This document shows, in pieces, positions 19,843 through 31,142 of a DNA stretch of 64,000 nt. The notes beneath the pieces are model-generated. The model was given only the letters and a program-made list of their open reading frames with translations. It searched no databases and was not told the origin of the DNA. The DNA is from Clytia hemisphaerica (taxonomy: Eukaryota; Cnidaria; Hydrozoa; Leptothecata; Clytiidae), in the NCBI GenBank assembly GCA_902728285.1, contig CACVBU010000982.1, positions 689,912-753,911 of the forward strand, read 5' to 3'. Both the position numbers and the translations under genes were made by a program. Within the stretch, counting starts at the first letter, position 1; each line of letters opens with the position of its first letter.

Positions 19843-19847
19843 ATAAC

Positions 19848-21347
19848 ATGTGGTCTTCTAGAAGATAAGAACATATATTTCTAAAAAATCTTTCCACCGG
19901 CTGCTTCTGTATCAAGCGAGTATTTTACTGATGATACCGTCTTACATTCTGAAGAGCAAACAGTTAAACACGCTGCAAAGATTTTAAGAAGAATTGTTTT
20001 TGAAAAGTTTGAGTCGTTTTCAATGGAAAAGTGGCCACCAGACCCAAACAGATTCAATTCAGTTGACCGTCAACCACCACAAATCGTACAAACGTTTGTT
20101 AGATCGCTTTTACAGCCTGCAAGTAGTAATCGTACACCAAACATTGAAATATTTTAACGTTCTCAACCGTCAGGTGTCACTCAAAAACGTCTTCATCGGA
20201 CTAGGGCTTCACAGTCTAACTGGACCAAGAGAACTTATTGAGATCCTCTCCAAATTCGGAAGCTGTGTCAGCTATAACTATGTTTGCGACGTGGAAACTG
20301 CATATGCTGAGGTTGCTCAAGAAAAAGCTAAACTTTGTTTCACAAGCAGTCTGGTGGAGGTTCTATCAACACGACGCTTTTCAGAATCCAAACAAAAATG
20401 GAACCAACCAAGCTTATAAAACTTTTGTTCCAAGGAGAAAAAACCATCAACTTTTTATCGAGGATATCAACATTGATACCTTACCTGTTAACAAAAAACA
20501 AGAGCAACCTCTAACACTCACCGAAATCTGAAGTCTGAAATTCCAAAAAATTCAACTGATTTTAACAACACCTACCTCATTTGGATTTATTTAAGGAAGA
20601 TATGCTCTGTTGATCAATTGATTCCAAAGTCTGGCAGAACAAGTCAATATGCCATCTGTCAATATCACTTTGGATGTTGAAGCTGCAATCAACGCCTATT
20701 TGGTCATCTGGAATAATCCTGTCTTGTTAAAAAACATCACCATCCATCTCGGAAGTTTCCATTTTGTCAAGGAAAATTTTCAGGTACTTGTTGAAGGTCT
20801 TCCTTCGATTTTACTTTTTAACTTTTTTTCGATGGTGAAATCAATTGTCTGTTTGGGTTTGTTATTTTATGGGAAAAGCTACACATAGGACTGATTTTAT
20901 TCTTTAAACCTTCAGATTATTGGATCACTTGTTGCTGGCTCTGGCTTTGAAGATGCCGTGTCTGAGTCAAATCTATGTACATCTGGAAGCTTGCACGGTG
21001 CACTTGCTTGGCCACACTACATTCGAGCATGTTTCATGCAAAGCATATTCTCAGAAGCATTGGAGCTTCTCTTCTTGACACGGTTTCTTGTAACAAAAAG
21101 ACCTGACATTCCCAATGAAGAATTGCCTGAAAACCTTACCATCGATGACAACTTTATAAACAAGTACGACACCTTTCGTGAATCAGCAAGGCAAGAAAAT
21201 GTTGGTAAAACAGCCCAGTTTTGGTTAATGTATATGGATTTGATGAGATATCAAGTGATGGCACAAACTGCTATTCAAGAAAATGATCTGGAGGACGTTG
21301 TTATTTTGTTGGAAAGAATTCATCCCTATGTATTTCATCACGAATAA
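19848..21347 (+). pseudogene. 3' part of the spliced gene family member, disrupted
   Basis: Continuation of the gene split by the BEL element. Pieces show ASVSSEYFTDDTVLHSEEQ, PNRFNSVDRQPPQIVQTFVR and, in another frame, GLGLHSLTGPRELIEIL, then VNITLDVEAAINAYLVIWNN (from 20649). A GTACTT donor follows at 20784, and an intron runs to the acceptor CTTTAAACCTTCAG ending at 20916. The last exon, 20917-21347, is open and reads IIGSLVAGSGFEDAVSESN then LHGALAWPHYIRACFMQ to a stop. HLGSFHF followed by GSGFEDAV is a pattern I associate with a multi-copy protein family in cnidarians; its function is unknown to me. Frame changes at 20100-20530 suggest the copy was already decaying or that more introns are present. 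Confidence 0.6.
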
Positions 21348-21428
21348 ACGCAATTATGCTAGGTGGGTTTGATGAGATTTGATGATTACCCATGATACCT
21401 AATCCTTAACACCCAACCAGATTCTTAT

Positions 21429-21546
21429 TAAATATTTCCCGTTTTCCAAAAGGGAAATATTTGTTAAAACGGGCTTTCTCCTTCATAATAATAATAATTT
21501 CCCGTGTCAAAACGCCTTCTGTACGCCCTAACTGACGCCCGTTTTA
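21429..21546 (-). repeat. Dispersed hairpin repeat, copy B
   Basis: The reverse complement of this stretch matches 1036-1148 (AAAACGGGCGTCAGT, GGCGTACAGAAGGCGTTTTG, and the AAATATTTCCC/GGGAAATATTT hairpin). It carries a short ATT microsatellite insertion not present in copy A. Confidence 0.75.
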
Positions 21547-21549
21547 AAT

Positions 21550-22420
21550 TTCACAGGGAAAAATGCATCCAGTGGAGTATAAGTAATGTATCATGATTCA
21601 AGTCTAGTGATAAACTATATATATAATATATGTTACAAATTCCTTACGGATCCTCAAGCCCGGTTATAATAAAACTATTACATGTTAGTAGCAGACCCGA
21701 CTGGCAATTGTTATGTAGCAGGTTGAAACAGTTGTTGTTTTCAAGTTAAATCTTTAAAATAAATCAAACTGTGTGGGTTTCTTTACTTCCAAACAACCTA
21801 CCAATAGTTTTGGAACACTCCATAATAAAGGAAGATGGCTGTTCTTGTGGATTGACTTTCTGGTTACCCCATATAAAACACGATGTGACATGAACGTGGA
21901 AGTGAAGAGACATGATTTGTTGGTTTTTGTTTGATTTCTTGACTCGTATATCTCATGGCAAATGGGATGGCAAATGGGATAGCAAATGACTTTTCATGTA
22001 TTGCTTGGCTCTACATATGATACCTCTAACTTTGAACACCCCCAGAGTGTTGAAAAAAGCATTTTATGAGATAAGTTTCGATTGTAATTTTCATGGAAAT
22101 TTTTAATCGACAGATTTGACTTGGCGTCAGTTTTGTTTGGTTGATAAATCTTTAGCTTCACCATTACCGTGGGATGATTTTCAATAAACTTTTTTTGTTA
22201 TACACAGTCACTCTACACATGATGACTCCAGCCATGATTGGTATGCAGACAGTCAGAATGTTAGAAAAAAATCATTTTACGAGAAATTGTTGATAGAAAT
22301 TATATTGACTTATTTTTACAATTTTGGTGGTGTGGGTTTTGTTGGTTGATAATGTTTACACTGTGGGATCCTGTTAGTGTATATTGATTGTTGTTTGTTG
22401 GAAGACACCGTTTAACAGTC
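21550..22420. repeat. Gene-free, loose 210-bp duplication
   Basis: No ORF or RNA gene. Two blocks (about 21990-22150 and 22200-22330) share an order of short phrases (CTCTACA(C/T)ATGAT, AGTGTTGAAAAAAGCATTTTA versus AATGTTAGAAAAAAATCATT) and look like a diverged tandem duplication. Confidence 0.45.
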
Positions 22421-22435
22421 TCGCCATGTGTTATC

Positions 22436-23475
22436 ATATTTTACCTTGTTGTCTTTAACTGGGGTTTTTAACTTTGTAACTATCCACCCATGGGTTCATT
22501 TGTCTAGTCGGGCAGTTGTTTTTCACCCCATTTGCTCCTCCCTCCTTTAATCCCTGGTGATATCCAATAGTGTTGGTTGATACATTGGTAATTATTTCAG
22601 CTTAAATGCACCTTTGGGAAATCTACTGGTTGGATAGCACTGGGTTTCTGTGCTGTTACGTTTCACCTTTTGCTTTTAACTGGGTTTCTCACTATCCACC
22701 CATGAGTTCACATTTAAGTTAGGCATTCGTTTTTCACCCCTCTTTTCTTCATCCTATCATTCCTGCCGACGTCCAATGACGTCATGATACATTGGTAATT
22801 ATTTAGCCTGAACTTTTGGAAACCTACTGGTTGGATAGCCCTGGATTTTTGTGTTGTCATGTTTTACTTTTGTTTTTAACCCATGGGTTCACCTGTAAGT
22901 TGGACAGTTGTTTTTAACCCTTCTTTTCTTCATCCTATCACTCATGCCGACGTCCAATGATGTCATGATACATTGGTAATTACTTAGCCTATGAACTTTG
23001 GGAACCGACTGATTGGATAGCCCTGGGTCTGTGCTGTCATGTATACTTTTTTTAGTTGGGTTTCTAACTATCCACCCATGGGTTCACCTGTAAATTGGAC
23101 AGTTTTTTTTTAGTTTTTTTATTTATTTATTTTTTTTTTCACCTGGCCTTTTTTTTGTTTTCATCCTATTATTCCTGGCGACGTCTAATGACGTCATGAT
23201 ACACTGGTAATTATCTTAGCCTATGACCCCATGCAAACCTACTGATTAGGTAGCTCTTGGTCTTGTGTCGTCAAGTTTAATTGTTCTAACTGGGTTTCTT
23301 ACTATCAAACCATGGGTTCACATGTAAGCGGGACAGATATTTTTCTTTTCTTTCTAGTTTTCTCTTGCTATAATCCCTGGCGACGTCGAATGACGTCACA
23401 ATTCAATGATAATTATATTAGCAATGAACATGTGGGAATTTACTTGTTGGGTATTTACTATGGTTTTTTTTGTTT
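22436..23475. repeat. Tandem array, about 200-bp units with TGACGTCA
   Basis: Five imperfect units, each with TATCCACCCATGGGTTCA near the start, a cytosine/thymine-rich middle, then (T/A)ATGACGTCATGATACA(T/C)TGG and TGGTAATTA, and a CTACTGGTTGGATAGC-type end. Units start near 22480, 22690, 22885, 23070 and 23295. The 8-bp palindrome TGACGTCA, or a one-base variant, sits at the same place in units 2-5. No coding potential. Confidence 0.8.
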
Positions 23476-24205
23476 TTTTTGTTTGTTTTTAATACGCCTA
23501 TTCTCTATACAATGCTAATTATTGGGAGCTGTAACATAAGTTGGGTTTTCAGGTTTCACAGTAAGTAGATTGCTTTTTTGGTTTCAACTTCCCTAGGACT
23601 TGGTTCCCTTTCTCTCTGAAACATACCCCTTTTCTTGGTCAGTGCAATTAACATATATTAAGTCCCACACAGAGTTAGAGTGCTTAGATTAAAAGTTATA
23701 TGCCACCACTCTCAAATAATCTTATTATATATTTATCAGGCCTCTTGCATTAAATGTTCAAACAATTTTACCCTCAGATCGCGATTCAGACCATCCTGCC
23801 TTGTTCATATGACTTTCCCCCTTACAGTCCTTCGACAGGCCGTCATCCCTAGGCACCTAAGTTCAATCATCCTCATTACAATTTAGACAAAAATCAATTA
23901 TCCCCATCAGGACATGGGTTACTTTCATCAGGATATAGGCTCAGGCCATTCTCATCAAACACATGGGCTCAGGCTATCCTCATTATGACCTATAGGGAAA
24001 ACTTAAAACCACTGAGACCAAGACTGTCATCCTTTTAGCAAGAGTTAGGTTCCTGATGTGTAATGATTTTTTTTTTGAGTTTGGCTGCTGATTTGGGGAT
24101 GTATTGTGCGGGTAGTTTTGGGGACGTTTTGGGGGTGTGGGTCCCTTCGGAACCCCATACTCCTACCTAGTGGCTAGCTTATATAGTATCTACATGCACA
24201 TACAT
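23476..24205. other. No gene supported
   Basis: AT-rich unique-looking sequence. A phrase CAGTCCTTCGACAGGCCG at about 23826 recurs at about 24419 next to the minisatellite, so short repeats are scattered here. No ORF with domain resemblance. Confidence 0.5.
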
Positions 24206-24207
24206 GT

Positions 24208-24420
24208 TAGGAGTAAAGGCTGTCCTCCTTACAGTCCACGCTCATAAGGTTAGGGAGTAGAGGCTGTCCTCCTTACAGTCCACTCTATAAGGTTAGGAGT
24301 AAAGGCTATCCTCCTTACAGTCCAGGCTCATTTGACTGTCCTCCTTACAGTCCACGCTCATAAGGTTCAGGAGTAAAGGCTGTCCTCCTTACAGTCCACG
24401 CTCATAAGGTTAGGAGTACA
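24208..24420. repeat. Minisatellite, about 51-bp unit
   Basis: Five near-identical units built on TAGGAGTAAAGGCTGTCCTC, CTTACAGTCCACGCTCATAA and GG. One unit is shortened to about 30 bp. Not coding. Confidence 0.9.
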
Positions 24421-24966
24421 GTCCTTCGACAGGCCGCGTCATCCTTACGGTCTTAGGCGCTTAAGTTAGACCTTATATTGCATGGTACATCCCCAACATC
24501 AGCCCCAAAGCGAACAATATTTCACATTTATTTCATTTCACAGATTTCGGCAAATTTCAATCATTTCAAGTTTACTATAATTTACTCATTTCGACAAATA
24601 CACATTTCGGAACCTAATACACTTTTGTCATTTATTTGCCTCCCAAAAATCTTCACCTGTTTGCACTGTTAACAACATTTCGGCCCTCTGACGTAAAAAT
24701 TAACATAATAATTAATCTTGTCATCGAATTTATTCTCGACTCTGAAAGGTTTAGTGGTGCCTTATTTTAGTTTAATGATCTTCTTACACAGCTCTATAAT
24801 ATTTTTTAATATTTGTGTTTATCCTTTTAGGGATGGTTTTCCCTTTAAGTCTTTTATTTTATTCAATAGCTTAGTACCCTTGGCGATATCACTTAGTGCC
24901 TTGCGGGGGGGGGGGACGAGCCATTTATTTTTTCTCTGTTTGTTTTTGTAAGTAGTATATGTCCGC
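24421..24966. other. No gene supported
   Basis: Low-complexity AT-rich sequence with a run of about ten G at 24905-24914. No ORF shows family resemblance. Confidence 0.5.
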
Positions 24967-25494
24967 TTTCACAGGAGTGATTCTTCAATCTTAGATCATC
25001 ATCACTGTAAAAACTTTTTCAAAAATATTAATTCAATCAAAAGATATCAAACAAAGTTTGTTATTGGTTGATCGACAAAATGCTATTTTTTTGTCGTTTT
25101 TACTACTTTATACAGTCAACCAGCAATAAACTTTGTTTGATATCTTTTGATTGAAGTAGGAGTGGGCTATAAGTCATGAAAAAGTATAAATTTTAAGATC
25201 TCATCACGAACTGGATTATTTTAGGTGCCTTAACAACTATCTCGGTAAGAAATGAATTTTTTTTTCAAAAAAATCGAAAAGAAAAAATGTGCTGGCTACT
25301 TTTGTAAGGAAGGGTGAAAATAACACAAATTTGATTTCTCAAAATTACTGACAATAACTACACATTTACCTTTAACAATAAAACGCAAATGATAACATAT
25401 TTTCAAAACACAAGGGGCATACACGTTTTAAAAAATGTTCTAAAATGTTAAAATTTGTTAAAAAATTTCTCAAAATATGAATATTTACATGCAC

Positions 25495-27975
25495 AACTCA
25501 TAAAATCGCGTATCAACCGAACTTCACGAACCAAGAAAAAGCGGATTGGCTTGAAAGCTTCGACAGAATCGTTGGAACAGCTATTCTTGACTGGACGGGA
25601 AACGTGGTAATAACGGGTGATTTTAATATCGATCTATTATCGAACTCTCAAATAAAAGATTCGTATCTCGAAACCCTTCGTTCGTTCGACCTCACCCAGC
25701 ATGTCAAATCTCCATCACGTAAAGGAGTGTCGCTCATTGACCACATTTCGACCAACTCGTCATGCAAAGTCAAATTCTGCGAAGTTCTACCGACGCCAGA
25801 AATCAGTGATCATGATGCCGTGTTTGCCTGCTTGAATACTCGTGTCGCCCGATTCGAACCACGGTACAAAGTAATACGTGACATGAGAAACTTCAACTTA
25901 CCTACATACGTAGTTGATGCTTCCACCCTACCGTTCAATCTCGTTTATGCAACCGATTGTACAGATGATAGTCTAAGCACACTCAATCATCTACTCTTTG
26001 AGTGCGTCGAACGCCACGCACCCTTAAAAAGAATCAAAGTCACTCGTCCGCAAGCACCCTGGATGAAAGACTTACAAATCAACGATCTACAGCAAAGCTG
26101 CCACGAGAAGCGCATCGCTGCTCATCGAACTCAATCAGACTCCGACTGGAACGAATTTCGTGATGCATTAAAAAGAAAGATAAAACACACTAAAAAGACT
26201 TTCTACCGCAGACTTCTTTCATCGAAAAAACCAAAAGAAATCTGGAGGCTGATTCATCGAATTCTCAATCCAACAAAAAGTGTGATAAATATCCAACCAT
26301 CCGTACTAAATGCACACTACCTATCCACGGCACCAAGAATCCTTGGATCGCAACCAACTTCCACTGAAGAAATCTTCTTCGAAATTTCGTCACTGAGGTT
26401 GATCAGGAATTTGAGTTTCAACCCGTCACTTATGATCAAGTTGTCAAAGAGATAAAGAATCTTCGAAGTGACTGCTCTGCCGGGTATGACAATCTACCAG
26501 TATCGCTGATCAAACCTATCGCCGACCATCTAGCATCACCACTAACTCACATCACAAACACAGGGATCGCTGAAACCACTTTCCATCAACAATGGAAAAT
26601 CGGTAAAGTAACACCGATTCCAAAAACTGAACATTCCGTCACTCCTGACCAATTCAGACCCGTCACTGTTTTGCCTATCTTATCAAAACTTTACGAACGT
26701 TTAATGGCAAAGCAGATCGTTGAGTACATCGAAAGAAACCAGATATATCAACAAACCATGTCTGGTTTCCGCAAGCGTCATTCTACCGAAACGCTCCTAA
26801 TGAAGATACGAGACGACATCATTGGTGCGATGAACAAAAGCGAAGTCACACTAGCCGCCGTTCTTGATTATTCCAAAGCCTTCGATTACAAAACGCTACT
26901 GGTAAAACTACGAAAGATAGGCTTTTCGAACAGTGCTGCCATGCTTATGCTTTCGTACTTATGTAATCGTCGCCAAATCGTTTGTATCGTTTGGGGTACC
27001 TCAAGGCTCTATACTTGGACCAATTCTATTCAACCTTTATACCGTCGACCTACAAGATAACGTTGATGGTGGGAGTAAAAACCAATATGCAGACGACACT
27101 ACTATCTATGAACACTGTAAGACAGTAAACCTCCCAGCTTCAATCGTCAACTTAACACATCGTTTAAACCAACTTAGAGAATGGTCAAGCACTAATAATC
27201 TGGCGTTTAATAACAAAAAAACCAAAATCATGCTACTGTCAACACTGAGAATGTCAAACCTTCACGATTTCATGAACCCCGATCACGCAACCTTTCATAT
27301 CTATCACACAGACCAACTGATAGAACGAGTTACCGTTTATAAACTTCTTGGCATCCAATTCGATCAAAATCTAAATTGGCAAACTCATATCGATAAACTC
27401 TGTCAATCAGTTTACGCAAAATTATACGTGCTACGCTATCTTCGTCGTACAGCAACTTTTCGTCTGCGGAAGCAACTGGCCGAAGCCCTTCTTATATCGA
27501 AGTTACACTACTGTTGTTCATTGTTCTGGAACCTGCCACAAATCTAGTTGAAAAAACTTGATAAACTGCTATGCAGAATTGCAGCTTTTGTGACGCTGAG
27601 ATATTCTACAATCGAGGATGCAGTACAGCTTGGTTGGTTACCGATCCAGCAGCAAATTAATTTTGAACTTTTGAAACTCGCACACAAATCGATTCACCAG
27701 GATGAGTTTCCATCGTACTTAAAAGGTTTTAAATTAAGAGTCGCTGGACGTAATACTCGTAATGTTGAGGAAGTTGAATCTAAATACGAGACTAATGTAT
27801 CGGAAAAATTATTTGTTGGCAAGGCAAGTCGCCTTTTGAATGATATTCCAAAAGCGATCAGGGAAGAACCTGATCACAAAAAATTTCGCAACATTTTAAA
27901 AAAGTATTTATTAGATCATAGTCTGGCAATATTTTATACACGTTATATCTATTTTTTTTTCTACAATCGGTAACC
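25495..27975 (+). pseudogene. APE/RT LINE, copy 3 (related subfamily)
   Basis: A 5'-truncated LINE second ORF. From 25510 an endonuclease segment reads WLESFDRIVGTA and ITGDFNIDLL, then SLIDHIST and EISDHDAVFACL. A linker with RFEPRYKVIRDMRNF and WMKDLQINDLQQ follows. RT has PVTVLPILSKLYERL, SGFRKRHSTETLL, motif A LDYSKAFD (with a three-codon deletion after it), motif B GVPQGSILGPILFN and motif C QYADDTTIYE. The C-terminal region ends at a stop at 27971-27973. Frame changes lie near 26395 and 26995, and one stop at 27545. It resembles copies 1 and 2 in layout but is clearly diverged. The full YADD motif is kept. Confidence 0.9.
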
Positions 27976-28636
27976 TCACAGCAATCTATACATTACTTAA
28001 TCTTATAGTTTTCTTCGTTCGAGTTAGCAGTATTCAACTCTACAATCATCAGTTTTTTTTTTTTTTTTTTTTTTCTTGGCACCTCACTCACTTTCAAAAT
28101 TTTTCCTATTTCAAGCCAATATATTGTAGATTCTATGATCATGAGGTCTAGTGGTTATATTATTAATATTTACCTTACAATATTTACTTGATATTTTAGT
28201 CTGGTGGTCTGATCAACACTGAAATTTTCGCAGGATTAGCTACTTCAATACTATTACAACTCAACCGAACTTTTCCTAATCAACCACTACAACACCAACA
28301 AGTTATACTTTCTGTTTTCTTTTTCTGCAATTTTGCGAGCTCTGTCAGTATCCTTGAGTTCTGTTTTGTGTTTTGTTTCTACAGTTTTACGGTTTTACAA
28401 TCTGCAATTTTGTGAGCTTTGTCAGTAGTATTCTTGAGTTGTTTTTTTTGTGTGTTTTGTTTCTACCGCATATTTTTTTTCATAGAATATAATTATCTTT
28501 TTATTTAAATATGATTATTTTTACATAGGACGAATGGCCATTGTAAAATATGGAAGAGCCTGAAAGACAATTAAAAAAAAAAAATAATAAAAATAAAAAT
28601 AAATAATAATAAAATAAAAGATTTTAACAAAAATTT
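27976..28636. other. AT-rich spacer with local duplication
   Basis: No gene. Poly-T runs at 28051-28075. A block of about 95 bp (CTGCAATTTTG(C/T)GAGCT, TGTCAGTA, CTTGAGTT, GTTTTGTTTCTAC) is present twice between 28325 and 28470. Confidence 0.6.
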
Positions 28637-29178
28637 TCACTTAAAAAGATCTGAAATAATATGGTCAAATGTCTTTTGAATTTCTGAAACGTTAGTTAAA
28701 ACAAACATTAGTTTCTCTGATGAAAAATCCCAGTCCCCTGAAATTTTTACAGGTAGAACTTGTACCTCTGCTGTGTCATGGATATCCTCGTAGCCACTCG
28801 ACCGTACCCAGTTTGAAAATGATCGTGTAGTTATTTTTTGCAGGTGATCAATTCTAAAAGTCCCGTCCTCATTTCCATCTAGAAAAAACCCAATATCTAC
28901 CATTCCTTTTTGACTTTCTTGTCCCAGATTACGGCGACCGGTTGGTTAGGGATAAGTTTCTGCTCGCCTTCGTAATTTTGTTTTTTATTACTTTCACCAG
29001 CTGATTGTTTCTCATGGAGGAAATTCATGATTTCCTCTTCCGTAGATAACAGAACACCATCTTGAGTCTCTCCCTCATCGGAGAGCATAATGGTTAGATT
29101 TTCAATCATATCTTTTTCGGAGAGCTTATTGACTTTGTAAAGGTGCGGGCGAGCTTCAGCGTCAAACTCCATAAAGTA
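28637..29178 (-). CDS. Unrecognised small gene at right end of TIR unit
   Basis: On the minus strand a frame opens just inside the right inverted repeat, with a likely start at MEFDAEARPHLYKVN (29177). It is an acidic, Lys-rich protein with EEEIMNFLHEKQ, continuing to VAVIWDKKVKKEW and a stop at 28897. A second frame overlaps it by a few bases (ATG 28903) and runs to 28637 with VDIGFFLDGNEDGTFRIDHL, AEVQVLPVKISGDWDF and a short C-terminus. The two look like one protein with a single-base frame change at about 28905. The C-terminal half has the feel of a conserved globular domain, but I cannot name it. Its position suggests it belongs to the unit. No catalytic motif for transposition was seen. 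Confidence 0.45.
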
Positions 29179-29315
29179 GTAAAAAGTGACAAAAAACAGC
29201 CTTTTGTCGATCAACCAACAATAACCTTTGTTTGATATCTTTTAATTGAATGAATATTTTTGAAATTTCTTTCACAGTGATGATGATCTAAGATTGAAGA
29301 GTCACTCCTGTGAAA

Positions 29316-29597
29316 ATGGTAATAATACCACATTTCTACAAGAAGTTGATTTTTTTCTTCTTCATTTTTCATTTTCATTTTTCTTTTTTTTCTCAAATTT
29401 TTTACTTGATAATATTCCACTCACGAATATCTTTTTAACGAGCACAAAATCGCAACTTGATTCGAATTCGATCAAAAGTTACAGAAATTTTTTACTCCAG
29501 CTGCAAATTATTTTGAGACAGACTTTAGATCGATTTTTTTGTTGCGGAGTATGGGAATCTCCATACTTCGATCCATGATATTCTCATTAAAAGCCCA
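29316..29597. other. Spacer, nothing recognised
   Basis: Short AT-rich stretch between the inverted-repeat unit and the next TTAA element. Open frames here lack any family resemblance. Confidence 0.5.
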
Positions 29598-29601
29598 TTA
29601 A

Positions 29602-30475
29602 GGTATGTGTTCACCTTCCTTGACACATTCTCTTTAATTGATCATATCTTTAGAACAACAAATTTTTATACATCAAAAGTATATATTTTCTGAAAGCCAA
29701 TAATATTCTCTTTCTAATGGTAAAAGTCTCAGCTGAATTTAAAAAACTGGGCAGGATGTAATTAAAATCTTAAGAATTTTAACCTTACCTACTTCAAAGA
29801 AGTTAAAGTCACCCATAGCTTTTGAAATTTGAAAAAATAATTTCGATACTATGTTCCCAATAGATTGAACCAAAAAAATGTCTTAGGATTTTTTTTTGGA
29901 TCGACTTTAACTCGAGAAAACTTAAAAATTGTTAAAATTTGGAAAAAAATCATTCATTTCTCGAGTTTTTTCCACTTAACCTGAAATTGTGAAGCTTTAA
30001 CTCGATTAGAAAAAAAATCCTAAGACATTTTTTTAGTTCAATTCTTTGCCGAAAATATAAAAAAAAAATTAAGTTCATAGCTAAATGCTATGGGTGACTT
30101 TAACCTCGTTAAAACTAGTATGGTGTGGTAAAATTTTGTTTTTTTCTACATCAATTTGAAATTTTTAACGAGATGATTGCTGTTTATTTGAGTAATCAGT
30201 GAAATGTGTCAAAAATATTACTTTTCAATAGAGGTGAGAATAAACATCAGCTGAATTCTATCTTTTGTCTTTGTTGTTTCCGAAAGAGACAATTATTTGA
30301 GTAAATAATCCATCATAAGACGAACTTTGTTTTGAAATTTAATTGGTTATAACTCTGGATCTAAAAAAGATTTTAAGATCGCGATTTTACAAAAATGAAA
30401 TCCAGTAACTTTTCTTCCACTTTGACTGAAAAAATTTTTTTTGACAAAAAATCGGAAAAAAGGTGTACACATACC
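29602..30475. mobile_element. 874-bp element with TTAA target duplication
   Basis: TTAA at 29598-29601 and 30476-30479 brackets inverted ends GGTATGTGTTCACCTT and, inverted, GGTATGTGTACACCTT. The interior has partly palindromic A/T-rich blocks such as CCTAAGACATTTTTT, also present inverted near 29880. No transposase frame. TTAA targeting is used by piggyBac and Kolobok-type elements. Confidence 0.75.
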
Positions 30476-30479
30476 TTAA

Positions 30480-31142
30480 CTGCCTAAATTGCTAGAGACG
30501 TCTCTTTCTCGTTCTCATTTCATAATTTACAAAAGGAGCATGCTTTTCACTTGCGAATTCTGATTTCGTCTATGCAGAAAACTGTGATAATATCGTAAAA
30601 ACTTTTTTTTTAACCAGATGGAGATTCCTTTTTAAACTTTGATTTAACTTATGAGGAGCGTGCAGCTAAATACAAAAGGAATATAAAAGAAACATGTAGC
30701 TTTATTACTTTAAACCTTGGTCTAAACACGACCTATGCTTCCAGGTTTTAGGGTGGGTTTACATCTGTAGGAGAGGATCGATTAACACTCCCTTTGTCGA
30801 TAAATATTCGGAGCATAAACGAAAGCTCAAAATCACTAATACGAATTCTTTTATAAACATAATCGGTCTTCCCCCCGTTATTGTCAAAGTTACATAAGGT
30901 AGGTTTGGGTACCTCTTAAGACAAAAGAATGTAAAGGAGGGAGGAGATCGAACTATGCAGTGTGAGCTTGTTGTTTGTGTAGACGGGATTATTTTTTCCA
31001 CAAAAGAATTATGGATCCGTATCACCAATACCAATCATATTATTATTGGTAAAAATCAAGGCAGGCAATTCAAGAAGCCACTGTACAACAAGGGGAAAAT
31101 CCGGCGGAGGAGGGTATCCCTTTGGCTCAACCTGATCCCTAA
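30480..31142. other. Unclear; weak coding traces
   Basis: Broken frames with no domain I recognise. The last stretch before 31143 may be upstream sequence of the DIRS-like gag fragment. No splice signals could be assigned with confidence. Confidence 0.4.

Larger units (their letters stand above)
24967..29315. mobile_element. 4.35-kb unit with long terminal inverted repeats
   Basis: The first about 146 bp (24967-25112) match the reverse complement of the last about 146 bp (29170-29315) with close to 87% identity by eye. Shared blocks include TTTCACAGGAGTGA, CTTCAATCTTAGATCATCAT, AAAAGATATCAAACAAAG and TTTTTACTACTTTAT. Part of the repeat is present once more, inverted, at 25118-25158, forming a hairpin at the left end. 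A minus-strand gene starts at the inner edge of the right repeat (28637-29178). A LINE occupies 25495-27975 and could be a later insertion. No clear target duplication (outer bases CCGC and ATGG). The superfamily is unknown. Confidence 0.65.

Noticed and set aside
22790..23395. Functional enhancer call based on TGACGTCA
   Set aside because: The palindrome is noted in the tandem array, but regulatory function cannot be shown from sequence alone.
24208..24420. CRISPR-like array
   Set aside because: The 51-bp units are contiguous and alike throughout; there are no unique spacers, and the context is eukaryotic.
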